From assembly GCF_020510685.1 (NCBI RefSeq), contig NZ_CP075185.1, forward strand, positions 1,674,001 through 1,738,000: a DNA stretch of 64,000 nucleotides. The letters run 5' to 3'. This document shows, in pieces, positions 60,788-64,000 of this stretch. The notes under the pieces were generated by a model. That model did not search any database, was not told where the DNA came from, and was given only the letters and a program-made list of their open reading frames with translations. Each line of letters opens with the position of its first letter. The stretch's first letter is position 1. The position numbers were made by a program, and so were the translations under genes. This DNA comes from Dechloromonas denitrificans. GTDB lineage: Bacteria; Pseudomonadota; Gammaproteobacteria; Burkholderiales; Rhodocyclaceae.

Positions 60788-62074
60788 ATGAGTGCATTCA
60801 ATAGCGTAAACAACCACTGCCTCGGCAAGATCATGGCGTTGACCGAGACGACCGATGTGGTTGCATCGGACGATATCTACGACAGCCAGGGGGTGAAGTT
60901 GTGGGCCAAAGGTGGGAAGATTTCCGCCTGCCTGCAGGAGCGACTAGCCAGTCGCAAGTTGCGGACGCCGCTCGAACTCACCCTGGAGGTTGAGAACGGC
61001 ATTACCACCGGTGACGTGGCTGACGATTGCCAGAAGCTCATTCTGGCCAACCCGATCCTGTGCCATCTCTCCAGTAACAAGGCGGCCCTGGCGGCCCTCT
61101 CACATCTGCGCCTGGTTCGTTTGCCAAGCGCCCTGAAGCTGCTGCTGGCCGCGGCCTACGACAACCGTGGCACCCATGAGTACAAACATGAGTTGCACAC
61201 CATCGCGCTGTGCGCCGGTTTTGCGGCGTATGCCCAGCTCTCGTCCCTGGATACCGAACTGTTGCTGAGTGCGGCATTGCTGCATGACCTGGGAGTCCTC
61301 TACGTCAACCCTGATTTGCTCCACTCATCCCGGCAGTTGACGGCCAAGGAGTGGGCCTCGGTGGCGGTTCATCCGAAGGTCAGTCACATGGTTGCGCTGG
61401 AAATCGGCAAACTGCGCGATGAGGTGGGCCAGGCGATTGGCCAGCATCACGAGCGGCTCGATGGCAGTGGTTATCCCTTCATGCTGACCAAGGAGAGGAT
61501 TTCTCCGATCGGTTCGATCCTGGCGGCCGCCGATGCCATGGCTGCAATCATAGAGCGCGGCGGGGAAGGGGCGGCCAATAAGGCGACGCTGGCGATCCGG
61601 CTCATTCCGGAAGAATTCGACCCGGTACTCAAGACATACATCTGCACGTCGCTGCGGGACTTGGCTGCACCGTTCGGCCACGGCGACCAACCTTGCTATG
61701 AGCAGACCCGTGACGTCGTGTGCAAACTCGATCAGGTTGAGGCGAAAGTGGGAGAACTCCTGCAGAGCGCTGCGGGCAAGGTGCATGATCTTCTGAAGAT
61801 GGCCGGCAATGTCTGCCACAACGTGCGCAAGGCGCTGCGAGCCACCGGGGTGGATTTCCTGCTGCAAAGCTATACCCCTGGCGGCGAGGGTGCATTTTGC
61901 GGCGAGGTCTATCACATCGTCCATGAGACCGGCTGGCGCCTGCGCAATATCTCCCGTACGCTGCAGTTGCGGGCGGATGCCCTGGCATTGGATGAACAGG
62001 CATTCCTGGCGCCGTTGATCTCCATCCTGGAGTGGACTCCGGACACTCCGCAAGAAACCTTAGTGGCTCCTTGA
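60788..62074 (+). CDS. HD-GYP-like protein with altered HD motif
   Basis: A 428-residue cytoplasmic protein. The HD motif reads LLHDLGVLYV, where active HD-GYP enzymes have HDxGK, so the Lys is missing; HHERLDGSGYP is intact. An N-terminal region (residues 1-110) and a helical C-terminal region (residues 270-428) flank it. It may be a weak phosphodiesterase or a c-di-GMP/other-signal receptor. The start at ATG 60788 gives the coding part; the upstream frame is not supported. It lies right beside the cassette array. Confidence 0.75.
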   Translation: MSAFNSVNNHCLGKIMALTETTDVVASDDIYDSQGVKLWAKGGKISACLQERLASRKLRTPLELTLEVENGITTGDVADDCQKLILANPILCHLSSNKAALAALSHLRLVRLPSALKLLLAAAYDNRGTHEYKHELHTIALCAGFAAYAQLSSLDTELLLSAALLHDLGVLYVNPDLLHSSRQLTAKEWASVAVHPKVSHMVALEIGKLRDEVGQAIGQHHERLDGSGYPFMLTKERISPIGSILAAADAMAAIIERGGEGAANKATLAIRLIPEEFDPVLKTYICTSLRDLAAPFGHGDQPCYEQTRDVVCKLDQVEAKVGELLQSAAGKVHDLLKMAGNVCHNVRKALRATGVDFLLQSYTPGGEGAFCGEVYHIVHETGWRLRNISRTLQLRADALALDEQAFLAPLISILEWTPDTPQETLVAP

Positions 62075-62126
62075 TGCTGCTTGGGTTGTTGTCGTGATAA
62101 ATCCCGGCAAGATACCCTGAGGCGCT

Positions 62127-62606
62127 TCAGAACTTGCCGCTATCCAGGGTGGCGGTGATCTCCGGCGTGACCCGGTCGAAAGCCAGGATCCGCTTGCCCT
62201 TGTGATCCTTCAGGAAGTCGTCGGCATCCGCCTGGCTGGCGAGCGGCACGAGTTCATGGCCCATCGGTCCGAGCACATCGGAACCGATGACATACAGCGC
62301 CTTGCGCGCATCCATCCGTTCCAGATTGTAGAAATCGGTGACGTGGATGCCGGCTATGTCTTCCTTGCGATGATTCGGCGCGTACTTGGGCAGATCGTGC
62401 AGGAATTTGAACATGTCTTTGGAACCGTCGAAGAAGTGGGCGTGCCCATCCTTCCATACGACGATGGCAATCCAGTTCGGATACTTCGAAACGATCATGC
62501 CGCAAACCGGGCAGAGGTCTTTCGGACCCGGTTTGGGTGCGGTCTGGGCAAAGGCCGGCGCGACGCAGAAGGCGAGGCCGGCGATGACGAAATGACGCCG
62601 CTGCAT
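62127..62606 (-). CDS. NosL-family protein
   Basis: A 159-residue exported protein with a Tat-like start (MQRRHFVIAGLAFCVAPAFA) and the NosL metal-binding signature CPVCGMIV after the signal peptide. NosL-type proteins bind Cu(I) and help nitrous-oxide reductase or other copper sites. Its ATG overlaps the stop of the upstream NosL-like gene by one base, so they are translated as a pair. No nos genes are in the window. Confidence 0.85.
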   Translation of the reverse strand: MQRRHFVIAGLAFCVAPAFAQTAPKPGPKDLCPVCGMIVSKYPNWIAIVVWKDGHAHFFDGSKDMFKFLHDLPKYAPNHRKEDIAGIHVTDFYNLERMDARKALYVIGSDVLGPMGHELVPLASQADADDFLKDHKGKRILAFDRVTPEITATLDSGKF

Positions 62607-63208
62607 CAGCCCTGCTTCTGCTGCATGGCGCGCTTGCGGCGCTCTTCGCGATTCTTGCGGATCATGCTGGCATCGCTGGCCATGTCGAGATAGGACTCGC
62701 GCAGCGCGTCGTCGAATTTGGCCAGCGTGCCGCCATGTTTCGCCTGGAATTCCTTGGCGATGTCAGCCGAGGCAAAGGAGTGCTTGCTGCGCTTGGTCAT
62801 TGCGTGCTTGAGATCGGCACCGATCAGGTAGAGCAGTTGATCGACCGGCAGCAGCGGGCGCGGCTCGATGTTTGAGCCGTAATCCGGTCCCCAGATGGTC
62901 TTCGGTTCGCGGTCGATGTTCAGGCTGAGGCTGAGCGACAGGCAGTGAATCGAGCAGGTGCCGTCGACCAGATCGTCGGAATACTGGACCAGCATGCGGG
63001 TACGGTGATGTTCCTTGCGGTCCATGCCGCAGTAGGGGCATTTCGGATATTTGGCGAGTTCGTTGTCCAGCGGCTTGCTATCGGCGGCTGTTTTCGGAAT
63101 GAACTGGTTCGGCGTGCCATCGGTGGTGCAGGCATTGGCGCTGACCTGTGTCGAGGTGGCGGCGAAGCCGGCGAGTGCGGAGATTTTGAGAAGATCGCGG
63201 CGTTTCAT
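62606..63208 (-). CDS. NosL-like exported protein, larger partner
   Basis: A 200-residue exported protein starting MKRRDLLKISALAGFAAT (Tat-like, RR) with a NosL-type motif CPYCGMDR and a Cys/His pair in TCSIHCLSLS. The C-terminal third is charged and helical. It is longer than standard NosL. The start at 63208 follows AGGAAGAG. Likely a copper-binding partner of the smaller NosL protein. Upstream frame extends into a decayed gene and is not part of it. Confidence 0.8.
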   Translation of the reverse strand: MKRRDLLKISALAGFAATSTQVSANACTTDGTPNQFIPKTAADSKPLDNELAKYPKCPYCGMDRKEHHRTRMLVQYSDDLVDGTCSIHCLSLSLSLNIDREPKTIWGPDYGSNIEPRPLLPVDQLLYLIGADLKHAMTKRSKHSFASADIAKEFQAKHGGTLAKFDDALRESYLDMASDASMIRKNREERRKRAMQQKQG

Positions 63209-63288
63209 TTTTCTCTTCCTGTGGCTGTTTGGTAGCTTCCAAATATTAGCGCTCGATGATGTGTCGGCGCTGCGGCAAAGTGTCGCAG

Positions 63289-63560
63289 TCAGCCCCGCAG
63301 CCTCGGCGCGATCTTGCCGAACCGCACGAAGGCCGACAGCATCGAGGGCAGCATGCCGGCACCGAAGGCCAGCATCAGTAGGCCGCCCTCCAAGAACGAG
63401 GGCTCCTTGGTCGCTTTGACGGCCTGCGCCATGGTCATCGCCAAACCGTACGAAGAAGGCGGAAAACAGCCCGCCGCACATACCGAGGCAATGGCCGCTG
63501 CCGAGCGGTTCGGTCATGAAGGCGAGCCAATAGGAAACTCGGCGATGGCTTGGTGGTGAC
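63289..63560 (-). pseudogene. Decayed TauE/SafE-type membrane transporter gene
   Basis: On the minus strand the segment begins with the family's N-terminal signature GSGHCLGMCGGLFSAFF and later shows the C-terminal-type text LLMLAFGAGMLP in a different frame, ending at TGA 63289. About 75 codons remain of a family that is normally 220-260 residues, so there has been an internal deletion plus a frameshift. It once encoded a TauE/SafE (DsbD-like) membrane protein, the type found next to copper/cytochrome biogenesis genes. Confidence 0.7.
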
Positions 63561-63753
63561 TGTGGTCAATAACGACGAGACTGCCAGACAAGCGGCTGCT
63601 TGATCACGCGGACTAGGCAAATTCGGCGAAATCGCCCGATGACAATTGCCTGACCGACCGGCTGTGCGTCAATTAGCCGCACGACCAAGGTGGTAATTGC
63701 TTCTAGAATCGCCGCCTTAAAAACAACCCTGTCCAGGTTGCCGTCAGCATTTC

Positions 63754-64000
63754 ATGGCCAGCGCAATTACCTGTCTTTATATCGAACACATCGGTGAAAT
63801 CCGGCGTTTTCTGGCGCGCCGGATTTGCTGTGTCGAGGCCGCTGCCGAACTGGCGCACGAGGTCTTCATCCGCTACATGGTTGCCGCGCCAGCCTCGCCG
63901 ATCGAGAACCCGCGTGCCTTTCTGTTCCGGATCGCCGGTCATCTGGCGACCGACCATTTTCGGGCCAATCCGGTCAAGGCGGGGCAGTGGGTCGATATTG
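63754..64000 (+). CDS. ECF sigma factor, FecI type (3' end outside window)
   Basis: The frame from ATG 63754 is open to the window end (82 codons). It contains sigma region 2: FLARRICCVEAAAELAHEVFIRYM and PRAFLFRIAGHLATDHFR. It is closest to the FecI-like sigma factors. No Fur box as clear as the one at 12.8 kb was found upstream. A FecR/TonB receptor pair is expected downstream, outside the window. Confidence 0.8.
   Translation, partial: MASAITCLYIEHIGEIRRFLARRICCVEAAAELAHEVFIRYMVAAPASPIENPRAFLFRIAGHLATDHFRANPVKAGQWVDI

Noticed and set aside
62606-63517. A 303-residue NosL fusion with a TauE/SafE N-terminus
   Set aside because: The NosL-like gene has its own ribosome site and signal peptide at 63208, while the upstream part is frame-shifted debris of another gene.

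Overview
The window reads as chromosomal DNA of a high-GC, nitrogen-fixing betaproteobacterium. The best match by gene style is the Rhodocyclales (Dechloromonas/Azonexus/Azoarcus-like). This rests on the nif gene content and order, the DraT/DraG pair, many c-type cytochromes, FecI/FecR/TonB iron regulation and abundant PAS/GGDEF/EAL/HD-GYP signalling. No rRNA, tRNA, CRISPR array, phage or intact transposase was seen.

Layout. 1-4.35 kb: a partial cytochrome c, a chemotaxis receptor, an RNase H-like protein and the chromate transporter ChrA. 4.4-12.8 kb: an iron-regulated unit on the minus strand (Fur box, ECF sigma, FecR, TonB receptor with STN domain, di-heme peroxidase, periplasmic M16 protease). 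13.0-20.5 kb: the nitrogenase operon nifHDKT, ferredoxin, nifY, a small protein, an LRV iron-sulfur protein and an unknown protein, driven by a sigma-54/NifA promoter. 20.6-26.8 kb: draT, a large hybrid histidine kinase, and an operon for a SIR2-like protein, an unknown protein and a bacteriohemerythrin that has its own sigma-54-like promoter. 26.9-30.9 kb: a YihY membrane protein and a c-di-GMP protein. 30.9-37.5 kb: a second nif operon, nifB - ferredoxin - (palindromic element) - nitrogenase-associated ArsC-like protein - flavodiiron protein - 2Fe-2S ferredoxin - Shethna FeSII-like protein - nifQ - draG.

37.6-43.4 kb: a two-component system and PepSY protein divergent from an operon for an SHP-type (DUF1924) cytochrome, a di-heme cytochrome, a PepSY protein and a ferric-reductase-like flavocytochrome. 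43.5-48.9 kb: an Fe-S CCG-domain protein, an alcohol dehydrogenase, a LysR regulator, an MFS transporter and a thioesterase. 48.9-52.7 kb: a complete soluble transcarboxylase-type operon (5S, 12S, small subunit, 1.3S biotin carrier). 53.0-57.7 kb: tpx, an HD-GYP protein, rimO and an FAD-linked oxidase. 57.9-60.35 kb: an array of integron gene cassettes with several attC sites and no integrase gene in the window (a CALIN-type cluster), carrying five small minus-strand genes of unknown function. 60.8-64 kb: a second HD-GYP-like protein, a coupled NosL-like pair, a decayed TauE/SafE-type gene and the start of another ECF sigma factor.

How it fits together. NifHDK, NifB, NifQ, NifY and NifT make and assemble nitrogenase. 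The ferredoxins supply electrons. DraT/DraG switch Fe protein off and on. FeSII-like protein, flavodiiron protein and hemerythrin look like a layered oxygen-protection set. The least explained parts are the integron cassette array, the TonB/peroxidase/M16 iron-regulated unit, and a structured 102-bp tandem repeat between the nifH enhancer and draT.
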